IMG/VR virus record: IMGVR_UViG_3300020463_000096
Span: 1 to 28,637 of that record
Source of the DNA: a virus
Reading direction: 5' to 3' (one strand)
DNA length: 28,637 nucleotides
Below the pieces are notes generated by a model that worked only from the letters and a program-made list of their open reading frames with translations, did not search any database and was not told where the DNA came from. The stretch's first letter is position 1, and each line of letters begins with the position of its first letter. This document shows positions 21,301-26,711 of this stretch, piece after piece. A program made the position numbers and the translations under genes.

Positions 21301-22652
21301 GTATTATAAACCCATGAATTAGCAAATTTTTGTTTATAAGATTTTCCATCATTTAATATTTTCTGACCAAGATTTTTTACTATTATATTTTCACCCTCAT
21401 TAATCAGATTTACGTCATCATCTAATACTAATTCATTTAAAACACCTGTTATTCTTAATTCAATTTTTTTCGATAAATCACCATTTTCATAACCAAAAAT
21501 ATTATCACTTGATTGAATATTATCAGTAATTTGGATTGGTTCATTAATACCTGTACATCCAAAGAATTGATTTACAGATTTAGATGTATAGTTAATTGTA
21601 TTATTGCCACTGATTAATATTCCTGTCTTAGCAAATCCGACTGTCGAATCAACAGATATAATACTATCAGTTGTAGATACATCTGATAAAACTTTTGAAT
21701 TTGGATTAACTTTAAATATTCCCTGTATTAAATCTCTATCACTATAACCTACAAATAAAGATATACGATATAATGATTTTCCTTCTTTGGTTAATATTTC
21801 AACTTGAGATACTGATGCATTTGTTTCAAGATCATCACTTTTATAAATTGTCTGTCCAATTAATTTTTGTGGGTCTGCATCTGGTGTAATTAGATCGGCA
21901 ATTATTACTTCTCTTCTTATAAATTCTGCACCAGATGGTTTGATTAAAAATTTTTCAAGGTCAAGTATTGTAGAATCAACACCATATAATACTTTGAATA
22001 ATATTTTAATTGATTCTTCTATACCTTTTGATTGATAAAAAGAACGTGCAAATTTAACAAAATTACCAACATCTAAGTCAGATGTAAATTGTGAATCTTC
22101 AAAACCAGGCAAAAATGTTTTCTTTAATTTTTTGTAAAATTCTTGTATGAATAATACAGATAGGTTTTGAACATCACTTCCATCTACATGATCATTTGCT
22201 GTTGTTTCTTCAAAAGTTATTCTCTCTTTATTAACATCAATTAAAGATGATGATACACCAACATTATATCCAGTAATTCCACTAAATCCACGCAAACAAC
22301 CTGTAAATGATGTGGTTGTAATGCCAGTATAAGAAATTATCTCATCGTCAATTTTAAGTAATCCATACTCATCAGGAAACCCTTTTGTACTTGTGACATT
22401 GATTGTTGTATGTGTAGACGCAACACCAGCAGAAACATTTGTCTTTCCTGTAACAACTTCTGGTACAAGGTTATCACTTTTTAAATATTGGTCTAAATTA
22501 CTGATTAAATCAGTTGGACCTCCTTGAAATTCCTGAGAGATATAATATTGTTTTAAAAATTCAACAGCAAAAGGAAAATCACTTGTCACAAACTCTGGTA
22601 AGTGATTTTCAATAATTGTATTAACTTTTATTCTTTTGTCAAATTGTGACAT
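9354..22652 (-). CDS. 7: Giant gp7-like baseplate wedge protein (4432 aa) with interrupted gp7 core
   Basis: T4 gp7 (1032 aa) links gp6, gp8 and gp10 in the baseplate wedge. Here the first ~330 residues resemble a late part of T4 gp7: LPEFVTSDF, then SKGIEESIKILFKVLYG (around 208-224; T4 TKGIEASYKFLFKVLYN), LIGQTIY (264-270; T4 LVGQTIY) and a strand around L308. The next T4 landmark (KIKSNLPSSRW ... FVHPVGF) appears only at 2475-2501 (SIKSPITWDEF ... ILHPAGL). About 2100 residues are therefore inserted, and about 1900 follow. The T4 N-terminal two-thirds is not apparent. Inserted and appended parts include a YHYH-type domain (1279-1391), several GSGY modules, three NGV.Q.P-like elements (near 3116, 3310 and 3932) and a duplicated Cys/His module (C3499, C3698). 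The gene lies between gp6 and gp8, as gene 7 does in T4. Its GAGAGG ribosome site is 9 nt before the ATG, and three bases separate it from the gp6 stop. Confidence 0.88.
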   Translation of the reverse strand: MSQFDKRIKVNTIIENHLPEFVTSDFPFAVEFLKQYYISQEFQGGPTDLISNLDQYLKSDNLVPEVVTGKTNVSAGVASTHTTINVTSTKGFPDEYGLLKIDDEIISYTGITTTSFTGCLRGFSGITGYNVGVSSSLIDVNKERITFEETTANDHVDGSDVQNLSVLFIQEFYKKLKKTFLPGFEDSQFTSDLDVGNFVKFARSFYQSKGIEESIKILFKVLYGVDSTILDLEKFLIKPSGAEFIRREVIIADLITPDADPQKLIGQTIYKSDDLETNASVSQVEILTKEGKSLYRISLFVGYSDRDLIQGIFKVNPNSKVLSDVSTTDSIISVDSTVGFAKTGILISGNNTINYTSKSVNQFFGCTGINEPIQITDNIQSSDNIFGYENGDLSKKIELRITGVLNELVLDDDVNLINEGENIIVKNLGQKILNDGKSYKQKFANSWVYNTSSRFQVIEISGSTITLNTSIDKSSLKKGDKFNILNRNSQNILGSFNVDIIQNSNQFLATNLSYTSTPSGLYDIRRVIDKTISTNVEIKEGNEKIISNILNLYVDGDNFGYVASNSLPDFDITEDIIKETLVGIADTTEDFSFDESSKDPITGLYSIIQFNFSENRDIKFKQGDAVVYNSIKDPLSNSNETLGEIPIGLEDSRVYYVDPQPAPVNSNITKIALYNSRGQIGTASTIQVGLGISTKDLHTFTLLRHHGKKISANKILRKFPLSQNLIDISTNDETINDIGILKNGVEIRSPLSEDFVSYGNLSSVNLLNSGEQYDIINPPKLVVEPGVAHTVGAATSALLEPILSGSVKEVLIDPQEFDIKSVKSISLTGLNGNGCELEASVGARFREIYFVARDFKFGGGVDIENETITFNTEHKLENGQVIYYQNNGNSSLGIGDPYDALNEIKGALANSDPYFCRVVNPTTIRIFNKKNDALTGIAGINTVGLATDSSATGTHYFRTESKNTITSINVINSGSGYQHRKLFVKPSGISTSFDTVNFTSHGFKNGDIVNYSPAVGIGSTIPKAIEGLDITSSYYVIKVDDNSFRLADAGIGGTSRVDFDRRKFVGLNSTGTGYQTFKYPDAKVDIEVVYNGNVNGTFNTTPIITGSFIGAYLYEEGTDYGSTIVNNISNPKVDILNGRLGGVKPIIQNGKIIDVQILDQGMEYNSIPEIRIMSSGEGAGAIVRPVITDGKLTDVIIISTGIGYDEATTTADVVSRGINGTFNSSIRSLKLNEYIREGHSTLIPRKDFLSFNVLSCDETLLQNLEDDNFELVNNSPQNHSPIIGWAYDGNPIYGPSGYSNPDNINSELKLLKSSYVKDTSKVKNRPVGFDGGFFVSDFIFDKSGDLDIHNGRFCKTPEFPNGIYAYFTTVELDNNDKIIGTYPYFIGRTFRSPLIQDNLTLDHDFDFNNSNLKRNTYPYNVGEKFADNDFLIESNENSLQTAEVISVTKGEIDDIKILNTGSNYKVGDLTSFDETDTNGQGFRAEVSEIIGLGVSSIVTTLDRFEDVVFTRLNQDAVIGNYKPFIELNDQDFVFVSGLSTSIQNLTDSFKVGVTTSRVALAKSMSVVGLTSAIEDIFVNQLPKNISVGSSIRVGSGNALDDEIIEVLNFYDDQKIIRSLRRINGIGHTFGSNVDLLNNTITIPVKTPSFNSQVNDIVYFNTLQSIGVGTDGVGISTNYVIGETIKEVSIPNRQIYLPNHPFKTGQKVLFTVPPVPNRQIDVATTDDPNDTTNNFAIPFGTFDTEIELFVIKKSENYIGLSTVSVGNTSEGLYFNSNGSSVVGLSTFLYNISSQYEQVTGTVEKIVSTLTTKVAAAETTTHNLQNGDIVNINVVPNLTVGIGTTVPVEVNYNSQFDKLLINPIKFTSSNVETNRIGIETHGFATGDKVFYEGSAGLGTGSYFVNKINSKYFQLAETHNDLFANPIKLIDIDPNTGGNEQNISPINPQIKVYKNSKIKFGLSTTTLAGFDFKIFYQNGSNEFLSSQDSSIFNVGVAGTVGLGTDENDIEGAFLTLQPSVSTPPVLYYGLTKGGFISTADNDVKNYSEIVFVDSIYNGQYKISGVTSETFNFSPKLPEFLEYQDTDCEKIEYSTKSKNVKGGIKKLKIISKGFNYKKLPEFNKVLSEEGINANLVIESKNIGKINKTRILDIGYEYSSDKTLQPEVFVPQILNIDNLDTISGIEIVNGGSDYTTPPDLILVNSITKEIIDDSTLLPSSPNQTIASVQLIAPIHGLDSVPHQIFAINNSNGIGINSMSVDSQGLVVCFMQTPFNGFGDPEPFKVGDEIFVEGVQRVGEEGLTTVFDQENIPSSGQIEGDGFNSSDHNFSFFTVEEYISGAQTIVKYSVAGVTTNPGIAKSFQSGFASIINKEIYPDLKPVQNRGAFQLNEKILLNNENSSLSIVESRDDYIKLDGLQVIKKGDRITGKTTGVSAEVVDLKTDQGFFSIDYSNRQEYGWIDNIGKLNEDIQVIPNNDYFQNLSYSIKSPITWDEFSNSVNSILHPAGLKNFADTFIQSQVKVGIADTRETIRNLTIDLVSDDNRVDAINNFDYTTDYESLSNKTKSLLFSNKKLTNFNKCISNRVLMHDDISSRFSSVGFSANNSIIDEIDGRFVNYLIQVVDPDTFDTQVSEIIVLTTEEDVILLEKTSDTAGIGENSVDSNLKLGDFKTEQTDTEIVNLLFEPVEQFTRDHDIKILKTFYDVDTLGTTTNVIGSIKLVSANVDANSNSTTSIFEFDKDEFNGLQANIFVQDTVTKEYNYNEILLDFDGVNTSLSQIYSDDVIGISTNKVGIITSKLENGLVKLQIENDRNNNLNTKSSIVGLGTTTAGIGTHRFLAQGQPEESERSARLESTFKEGTGLIEYARLKSFDSSVKSLVKVSTGQTSAIHQVTAIRDADDILVVQYPYVSLGSTSGIGSFTSTIFGDNISLMFKSDPEFTDEVKVQAYNQVFYTEQDFSNNPLPLSYGNVTQSLLLSAFDGLEGKRADKTEFELKYKGTPIYTKTFDPDGVGLEKSTGIFTIPNHFFNTNEELEYTPGSSFVGVAATPVSIGSTVNNVGLTTDILPSTVFVKLLGDINQFQLFPTKDDITSGIAITFTGVGSGNRHKLNMTKKLSKTMIGLDGVVQQPITFTSLTHTLSVNIGAGTSQFSLSGIGSISTSDVLKINEEFMKIREVGFSSTADGSGEIDDQKNISEGLSTVPTVRVERGSLGIGATPHNASDIVRIHRGSFNIIDSNVHFISPPKGNTRSRKTDTEIPFVKANFSGRTFTRQNYTTNMLFDDISDNFTGLTTNYTLKVGGANTSAGVEVGNGVVFINGVYQRPFTASSTNNNYRITADTTAGISSIRFTGITKDDGTFLVSQQDINQNQIPRGGLIVSLGSTPGLGYAPLLGAKVKPFTDTNGAITSIVGIGTSSGVKLGIQTAVYDNTSGIITVTTNNVHGFSLNRPNTVKLKDLEFKCPKTVVGTPTNAAYNSVTGVLTITIPNHGLVVGDAVILDTGSICFTCAKDGNNSTHCYPRSTDPAANQYLTITNKTVNTFKVNVGASDPADQSVHTFVSAATDSVKTIGGGGYVGVTTTIFQDHERPLFVVGIVSERSFEVQAGASTIPHTYQGGGHAFEFFEDLTFGSGYRGGTVAIGVTDINFLHKFVSSSSNSISVENSTSTFTPTDVIYESSTGELVLIISEHGLTTSNKIKIATDSLVFTCDKDNHFSNHPYPRATDPANNVFLTITSVTTNSITVNVGAGGGGGTGAEVTATVGVGGSLAFTIANPGSGYINPQIIVPDPVYENLEVVGISRLGVGSTEETGANLLLNVAVSGATTSVGIGSTLFTISKFEVAREGYSFKKGDKFKPVGLVTAAHLSAPIQEFELEVLEIFNDRFSSWQFGEIDAIDNIKFLQDGKRVRFPLFFNGELLSFEVDKTQDRSSLIDLDAVLLIFVNGVLQKPGESYQFFGGTTFIFKEPPQGETGLNLNDNDQVDIYFYKGKDNTDVKIQNVAESIEIGDSLRVFKSNKLLGITTTQQNERIVKEILNTDLVDTDIYTGLGIDQINEKPVRWTKQKRDLQINGTLVPKSRSILEPQIYPTSKIIGDFNETSGMGVNDNSIFVDDAESFFIEERKYGTGDKSVDALVTSGEIHTPATAIANVSGIGTQQSISSLTITNAGSGYEGVVNVTIASPPSGIGVGIGTTATATLTVSNGSVAFDQITDGGLGYDSSNPPQVIIESPPFKYEKITGIDNFKGYTGIITGIGTTTRTGTNDPALKFTFHAVRRAEDGSYENVSDINSLKKGYPILITETTVGQGLTSVNPDDAHVVGIGTTFLDNVYIVNEITFDGSKGICTCNVHSNTDSWFNSIDEVGYYETNYIGETISLGKLSWGILYGNDVGSSSILLKRSSNPISIGVTGLTVDAGLSTFPTIQRKSYDGTGETGHRNSGSIRAVLS
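11400..12275 (-). repeat. Duplicated Cys/His module inside the gp7-like gene
   Basis: Two copies of one module lie 597 bp (199 residues) apart. Copy 1 (about 11990-12275) carries HGLVVGDAV, then FTCAKDGNNSTHCYPRSTDP and YLTIT...VNVGA. Copy 2 (about 11400-11665) carries HGLTTSNKI, then FTCDKDNHFSNHPYPRATDP and FLTIT...VNVGA. DNA identity persists around the YPR..DPA codons, where + strand tctgttg(c/a)acgaggata occurs in both, which suggests a fairly recent duplication. The conserved Cys, Asp and His could bind metal, but this is not shown. Boundaries are approximate. Confidence 0.85.
18480..18818 (-). other. YHYH-type domain segment within the gp7-like protein
   Basis: Residues about 1279-1391 contain GWAYDGNPIYGPSGY, then DLDIHNGRFC, FPNGIYAYFTT and YPYFIGRTF. 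These match the family called YHYH (an Asp-Gly-x-Pro-Ile-Tyr-Gly-Pro core, then an NGR block, an x-P-x-G-x-Y-A-Y block and a final Y-F-x-G). The family is known in secreted and phage proteins and its function is not established. The domain lies inside the segment that interrupts the gp7 core. Confidence 0.75.
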
Positions 22653-22655
22653 AAA

Positions 22656-24650
22656 TTATTGCCTCTCTAAAACACCATTTGAATAACTTGAAGTGAAGTA
22701 ATCTCTTGTAAATACAACACCTGAAACATCCTCTCCTGATGCAATAACGTCTTTCAACATATTTATCGAACTATTTGAAACGTCTAAACTTACAAATAAA
22801 TCTTTCAATCCAACTACATCATTTGATTCTGGGAATGCCTGTATCTCAATTATATTATTTTGTGCGATAGTAGAGGTAATATTAATTGTATTCAAAATTA
22901 TCTCACCCTTTCTATAATCAACAGAACCTGCTGCTTTGCGAAGAACATTCACGTTATTTTTTTCATCTCTTGTTACAACACTAATTGTACCCTTCATACT
23001 TCCATCAAGTTTACCAGATACGTCTTTATTGGGTATGTCTGTCAAATATGCAGTTGAAGTGCTTCCAGAAATTGTAAATCCAGTGCTCTTAATATTAAAA
23101 CCAGCAGGATTAATATGGAATTTATTTCCAAAACATAACTCATATTGAGCAAATTGATTTAGAAGTGCTTTTAAATCTCTTCTTATGATAACTTTGGTAA
23201 TATTTGATGTAATAGCATCATTAACTCTATCAATTAATTGATTTACCTTACTATACTTAAATCTTCCTCCAAATCGATTCATCTCAACATTATTGGCATA
23301 GTTTTGTAATGCATTTATAATATCTGATCTTAAATTAATTGATGAACCAACTTTTACAGGGTCATAGTATACCTTTGAATCAATTTCTACATATAATATT
23401 TTTAAATCGACTATTTCAGAATTAATACCTGCTATTGCATAACTTTTTAATTTATTTTTAATTTGTGATTTATCAAAATCAGAGACAAAAGTACCATTTT
23501 TTGGTTTAATACTAATTTGTACGGTTCCAAATTGTGGAGGATTTAACTCCTCACCTCCGATTACTGAAACAGAGTCAGTTCTTGGATAAATTTCATTAAT
23601 GATTGCCTCATAATCTCTTGGTGTAACTGCTCTATATTGTGCTGAGTAAAGTCTTGGTGCAAAATACTTAATAGAAGACACATCTTCAACTTCTGACCCA
23701 TTGGAGGCGTTTGAAATAGTTGTAACCGTAACCGTATCTGATGGTGTTAAAAAAGATCCATCATCTTTTGAAAATGTTCCTTGAAAATCAAAATTATTTG
23801 GTCCGTTTCCATCTTTTCCATCAGTAACAATATAAGTTGCAAGAATTGTTGATCCATTATCTAATTTTTTACCAAAAAATCCATCACCGAACAAAATTTC
23901 TATTTTTTCATCCTGAACTTCTTGTGCAAGATAAATTTCTGAATTTTTATCTAATTTTAGTATATTATCAACTCGTGAATACTTTCGACCAATTGTAACT
24001 TGGTTTGGATCTGCAACATAAACATTCATTGTTGATGCATCGATGCCTGGACTATCAATAATAAATCTTTGGTCTATTGATGTATTAACTCTATATGTAC
24101 GTGTTAGATATGTTCCTTCATAAATTGATATTTCATCACTAAATTGAGCAAAAGAGTGGTTTATAGGGTTTCCATTTACATCTAGAAAAGGATTTCCATC
24201 ATTATCAACACCTCGACTTACAATTTTAGTTGATGTAATATTTTCGGGGATTGAAAATCTAAAAGTGGTATTTTCAACACTACCAACACAAATAAGACCA
24301 GATCTTAATGTTAAAATTCTTGGTGTTGCATCTGAGGTTTCTCCAAGATCGACATCATTTATTTTTATTCTTGCGATTGCTGCTCTTTTTGACCGTGGAA
24401 CATAACCAATGTTTCTTGCAAGTGAAACAACGTTCTCACGTATTTTTGCAGAATCTAAAAATGATTCATTTGCAACTAAATTTGCATTAAATGCATTAAT
24501 ATAGGTATTATATGCTAAGGTATCAATTAAAACAGAAAAATTAGAACCTTCAAAATCAAAATCTTTGAAATTTGAGTTTGAGCGAAGAAAATCTTTAATT
24601 TGTGCTTTGATATCTTCAAAGTCTAAACTAGTGTATTGTGTGAAGGGCAT
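22656..24650 (-). CDS. 6: Baseplate wedge protein gp6 (T4 gp6 / baseplate J-like)
   Basis: gp6 forms the iris-like inner ring of the T4 baseplate by dimerising between neighbouring wedges. The length, 664 residues, is almost that of T4 gp6 (660). The N terminus (YTSLDFEDIKAQIKDFLRSN, then FSVLIDTLAYNTYINAFNAN and a block with ENVVSLARNIGYVPRSKRAA) is typical of gp6/J-like wedge proteins. A central J-like segment has AVTPRDYEAIINEIYPRTDS, followed by QFGTVQISIKPKNG. Position supports the call: it lies directly downstream of gp25, with one base between the gp25 stop and this ATG, and directly upstream of the gp7-like giant. Only a weak ribosome site is visible, so coupling to gp25 translation is likely. 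Unlike its neighbours, it shows no added repeat modules. Confidence 0.95.
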   Translation of the reverse strand: MPFTQYTSLDFEDIKAQIKDFLRSNSNFKDFDFEGSNFSVLIDTLAYNTYINAFNANLVANESFLDSAKIRENVVSLARNIGYVPRSKRAAIARIKINDVDLGETSDATPRILTLRSGLICVGSVENTTFRFSIPENITSTKIVSRGVDNDGNPFLDVNGNPINHSFAQFSDEISIYEGTYLTRTYRVNTSIDQRFIIDSPGIDASTMNVYVADPNQVTIGRKYSRVDNILKLDKNSEIYLAQEVQDEKIEILFGDGFFGKKLDNGSTILATYIVTDGKDGNGPNNFDFQGTFSKDDGSFLTPSDTVTVTTISNASNGSEVEDVSSIKYFAPRLYSAQYRAVTPRDYEAIINEIYPRTDSVSVIGGEELNPPQFGTVQISIKPKNGTFVSDFDKSQIKNKLKSYAIAGINSEIVDLKILYVEIDSKVYYDPVKVGSSINLRSDIINALQNYANNVEMNRFGGRFKYSKVNQLIDRVNDAITSNITKVIIRRDLKALLNQFAQYELCFGNKFHINPAGFNIKSTGFTISGSTSTAYLTDIPNKDVSGKLDGSMKGTISVVTRDEKNNVNVLRKAAGSVDYRKGEIILNTINITSTIAQNNIIEIQAFPESNDVVGLKDLFVSLDVSNSSINMLKDVIASGEDVSGVVFTRDYFTSSYSNGVLERQ

Positions 24651-24651
24651 A

Positions 24652-25053
24652 TTATCTTGTTGGTTCTAATATGAAAGTGAAGGATTGAGTTGGAACATCT
24701 AACCCAACAATATCAAAAAGCACTCTTATCTCTATTTCATTTAAATCTGGTCTTCCAGTTACCTCGACACCGACATTTGCTACTCTTGGTTCAAAATTAT
24801 TAATGGTTTCTCTGATTTGGTCTTCAATTACGTAAACTGTCGTTCTTGAAAAATTTTCAAACAAAGAATCACGTACATCTGTACCTATCACAGGGTTAAA
24901 AAACCGTTCAGTCGGAATAGTTTCTACTAAATTTCTCACAGATCTGGCAATTGCACGTTGATTTATGAGAACAGGTAAGTCTTTTGTTACTGGATGAGGT
25001 AAAAAAGACAAACTTATATCCTTAAATGGTATTGAAGTGCGTTGAATCGCCAT
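24652..25053 (-). CDS. 25: Baseplate wedge protein gp25 (gpW/gp25 family)
   Basis: T4 gp25 (132 aa) is a wedge protein that contacts gp6 and the sheath and helps trigger sheath polymerisation. This protein has 133 residues. It carries the family hallmark Glu-Pro-Arg (EPR, residues 88-90, in NNFEPRV), preceded by the expected helical region (AIARSVRNLVETIPTERFF ... GTDVRDSLFENF). It ends in beta strands as the family does. It is the first gene of the late baseplate operon. A TATAAATA late motif lies 18 nt before its ATG, giving a very short leader with only a weak purine-rich site. One base separates its stop from gp6. Confidence 0.96.
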   Translation of the reverse strand: MAIQRTSIPFKDISLSFLPHPVTKDLPVLINQRAIARSVRNLVETIPTERFFNPVIGTDVRDSLFENFSRTTVYVIEDQIRETINNFEPRVANVGVEVTGRPDLNEIEIRVLFDIVGLDVPTQSFTFILEPTR

Positions 25054-25071
25054 TATTAGTACTTTTAGATT

Positions 25072-25079
25072 TATTTATA
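25072..25079 (-). promoter_or_regulatory. T4-type late promoter motif upstream of gene 25
   Basis: The minus strand reads TATAAATA, the exact T4 late-promoter octamer. It sits in the 31-bp gap between the 38-aa ORF and gp25, so it is well placed to drive gp25, gp6 and the gp7-like giant. No sigma70-type -35 hexamer is seen at the right distance, as expected for a late promoter that depends on a phage sigma factor and clamp. Confidence 0.75.
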
Positions 25080-25084
25080 CCCCA

Positions 25085-25201
25085 TCAAGGAGTATATTCG
25101 TATCCATACTTCTGTAAATATTCTTCAAATAACTCATCGGGAACTTTTCCCTCCCAATATTCCTTCTCAGTGTACTCTTTTCTAGTCTCTGATGATTCCA
25201 T
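25085..25201 (-). CDS. Small acidic hypothetical protein (38 aa)
   Basis: A 38-residue ORF rich in Glu and Tyr (MESSETRKEYTEKEYWEGK ... ELFEEYLQKYGYEY), with no family that I recognise. Its ATG lies inside the last codons of the upstream 151-aa gene (20-bp overlap, different frame). An AGAGGA sits 6 nt before it, one of the better ribosome sites in the window; that site is the main reason to believe the gene. It ends just before the gp25 late promoter, so it is the last gene of the accessory cluster. It could instead be a chance ORF at a gene end. Confidence 0.6.
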   Translation of the reverse strand: MESSETRKEYTEKEYWEGKVPDELFEEYLQKYGYEYTP

Positions 25202-25637
25202 AGTCGTCCTCTAATACTTCTTTTAGGTAGTTTTCGTCCCAATAATCATAATAATCGGTTTTTGCAAGATTTTTCCTTGATTGAGTCAGTTCTTTTCGTA
25301 ATTGACAAAGGACTAAGTTATATTTTCCGTTACTTGTTTGGATTCCTTGGATATATGTCTTTGTTTTTCCATGATCTGCGATGAATTTGTAGTCAGGATA
25401 GTTACGATTATAGTCATCAACAGCATCATACAGAAATTCTGCTTCAAGATTGTCTTCAACTATGTAAATTATAACCTCAAACTTGGGATCTGGCACTATT
25501 CGATGTAATTTTTCTTCTTGAATACTAAAATTAGCACCTAATGCAAAGGGACAGATACTAAAATTACCCAATTCTGGTCTTTTAATGGATAATTGACCAA
25601 TCCAATGTAAAATATACCTACTTTTCCTTTCGTTCAT
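25182..25637 (-). CDS. Conserved phage hypothetical protein (151 aa)
   Basis: I do not recognise a domain. The protein starts MNERKSRYILHWIGQLSIKR, has a hydrophobic strand FEVIIYIVED in the middle and KYNLVLCQLRKEL towards the end, and finishes with a Tyr/Asp/Glu-rich tail. I recall similar proteins of unknown function next to baseplate genes in marine T4-like phages, which is memory and not a search. The ATG at 25637 is chosen because it overlaps the upstream gene by only 20 bp. An in-frame GTG at 25670 would add 11 residues and raise the overlap to 53 bp. No convincing Shine-Dalgarno precedes either start, so reinitiation after the upstream gene is likely. Confidence 0.8.
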   Translation of the reverse strand: MNERKSRYILHWIGQLSIKRPELGNFSICPFALGANFSIQEEKLHRIVPDPKFEVIIYIVEDNLEAEFLYDAVDDYNRNYPDYKFIADHGKTKTYIQGIQTSNGKYNLVLCQLRKELTQSRKNLAKTDYYDYWDENYLKEVLEDDYGIIRD

Positions 25638-26274
25638 CGGGTGTTGTCCAAAAATAATCGTCACAATCACCTAATCGACCCCAATTTACATCATTCTCAA
25701 CCTCAAAGGTACAAGTTGACACCTTAAAATCAGGTGTTTTCACTGGATCGGGTGTCATTGAGGTGTCATATATCCGACAACGGTTGTTTGGATAGAGACA
25801 ATACTGCCCATTTCGTAATTCAATTAAATTAAATGACTTATGTTCATCAGGCATCTCACTTGTCGAGGCATCAATCTGATCAAAATCACCATGATAGTTG
25901 TCCAAAGTACAAATGTACTGTCCTTTTTGATTTCCAAAGTGCCTTGTACGACACTCCCACTCCATTGGTGCAACAAATTGCTTGACAACGACTGTGAAAT
26001 CATAGTCCATACAGTTCCAAAACTGTAAATTTACCAAATCCATGTCAGGATCGGGTATTTTAGGTGTCGAGAGAAACGCAGAAATAGGTAATTTATCATA
26101 CATTGCCCCATATTCGGGTAAATAGGTCTCAAAATAGAAAGCACGACCTTGTATTGACTTGGCACATACCCAGATTCCTTCAATAAACTCTCCATGCCCT
26201 GTTTGAAAGTCAGTTAAATACTCTTTTCGCACCCAGACTTTTCGAGTTGGAAGATTCGCAATTAGTTTTGCCAT
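25618..26274 (-). CDS. Conserved phage hypothetical protein (218 aa)
   Basis: A 218-residue protein with no motif that gives a function. It is rich in aromatic residues and Cys (RAFYFETYLPEYGAMYDKLP, NLQFWNCMDYDF, a Cys/Asn/Asp-rich tail) and looks globular, with no signal peptide or membrane segment. Proteins with a similar start (LIANLPTR.VWVRKEYL) occur, from memory, in other marine T4-like phages near baseplate genes, without known function. The ATG overlaps the end of the GNAT-like gene by 13 bp. AAGGA lies 9 nt upstream of it, a good ribosome site. A role in assembly of the downstream wedge genes is conceivable only from its position. Confidence 0.85.
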   Translation of the reverse strand: MAKLIANLPTRKVWVRKEYLTDFQTGHGEFIEGIWVCAKSIQGRAFYFETYLPEYGAMYDKLPISAFLSTPKIPDPDMDLVNLQFWNCMDYDFTVVVKQFVAPMEWECRTRHFGNQKGQYICTLDNYHGDFDQIDASTSEMPDEHKSFNLIELRNGQYCLYPNNRCRIYDTSMTPDPVKTPDFKVSTCTFEVENDVNWGRLGDCDDYFWTTPDERKEK

Positions 26275-26711
26275 CCTTTCCAGTCCTTAAAGAAATTTGA
26301 AACCTCATAACCATCATATTTTTCCATATATTTAACTGACTCTCCCAAATAGTAGTAATCATATCCAAGTTTCTTATAGTAGGCAAACTCATGCTTATTG
26401 GCAACATGCCCCATCATTAACTTTGGATTCTCATAATCCCATGCAAACTGATCGCCCCAGACACTATTTAAACTATCAAAACGATAGGCAAGAGTAAAGG
26501 CAACTAACTTATTCTGATCATAATAACCTAAGACATCACAATGATGCGTTTCAAACTCTTCTTTAAAGATTGGAACGACATCATCAAACTTTTTATATTC
26601 AACATACTTTCGATAGATTTCAAGGCACTCCTTATAATAAGAACTATCAAGCATACGAAAGTTCTCATATTCTTGATAGTTTGTATCCTTCAATCGAATT
26701 CGACAATACAT
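26262..26711 (-). CDS. GNAT-fold-like acyl or aminoacyl transferase candidate (149 aa)
   Basis: The pattern suggests the C-terminal half of a GNAT fold. A strand pair includes CDVLGYYDQNKLVAFTLAYR (59-77). It is followed by FAYYKKLGYDYYYLGESVKY (109-128) and a Trp-rich end. The LGYDYYYLG...KYMEKY arrangement recalls the end of aminoacyl-tRNA-protein transferases and related GNAT proteins, where a lysine-bearing helix precedes a YLG strand. No classical acetyl-CoA P-loop (Q/R-x-x-G-x-G/A) is evident, so enzymatic activity is uncertain. The ATG shares its A with the stop of the 48-aa gene (TAATG) and has AAGGA 5 nt upstream. The fold is inferred by eye; a hypothetical protein of another fold is possible. 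Confidence 0.8.
   Translation of the reverse strand: MYCRIRLKDTNYQEYENFRMLDSSYYKECLEIYRKYVEYKKFDDVVPIFKEEFETHHCDVLGYYDQNKLVAFTLAYRFDSLNSVWGDQFAWDYENPKLMMGHVANKHEFAYYKKLGYDYYYLGESVKYMEKYDGYEVSNFFKDWKGWQN

Noticed and set aside
22760-22767. GATAAATA late-promoter-like motif inside gp6, about 108 bp upstream of the gp7-like gene
   Set aside because: Same reason; its position before a giant gene is suggestive, but there is no further support.
25638-25670. GTG start at 25670 for the 151-aa gene
   Set aside because: It increases overlap with the upstream gene to 53 bp; the ATG at 25637 gives an overlap like that of neighbouring genes.
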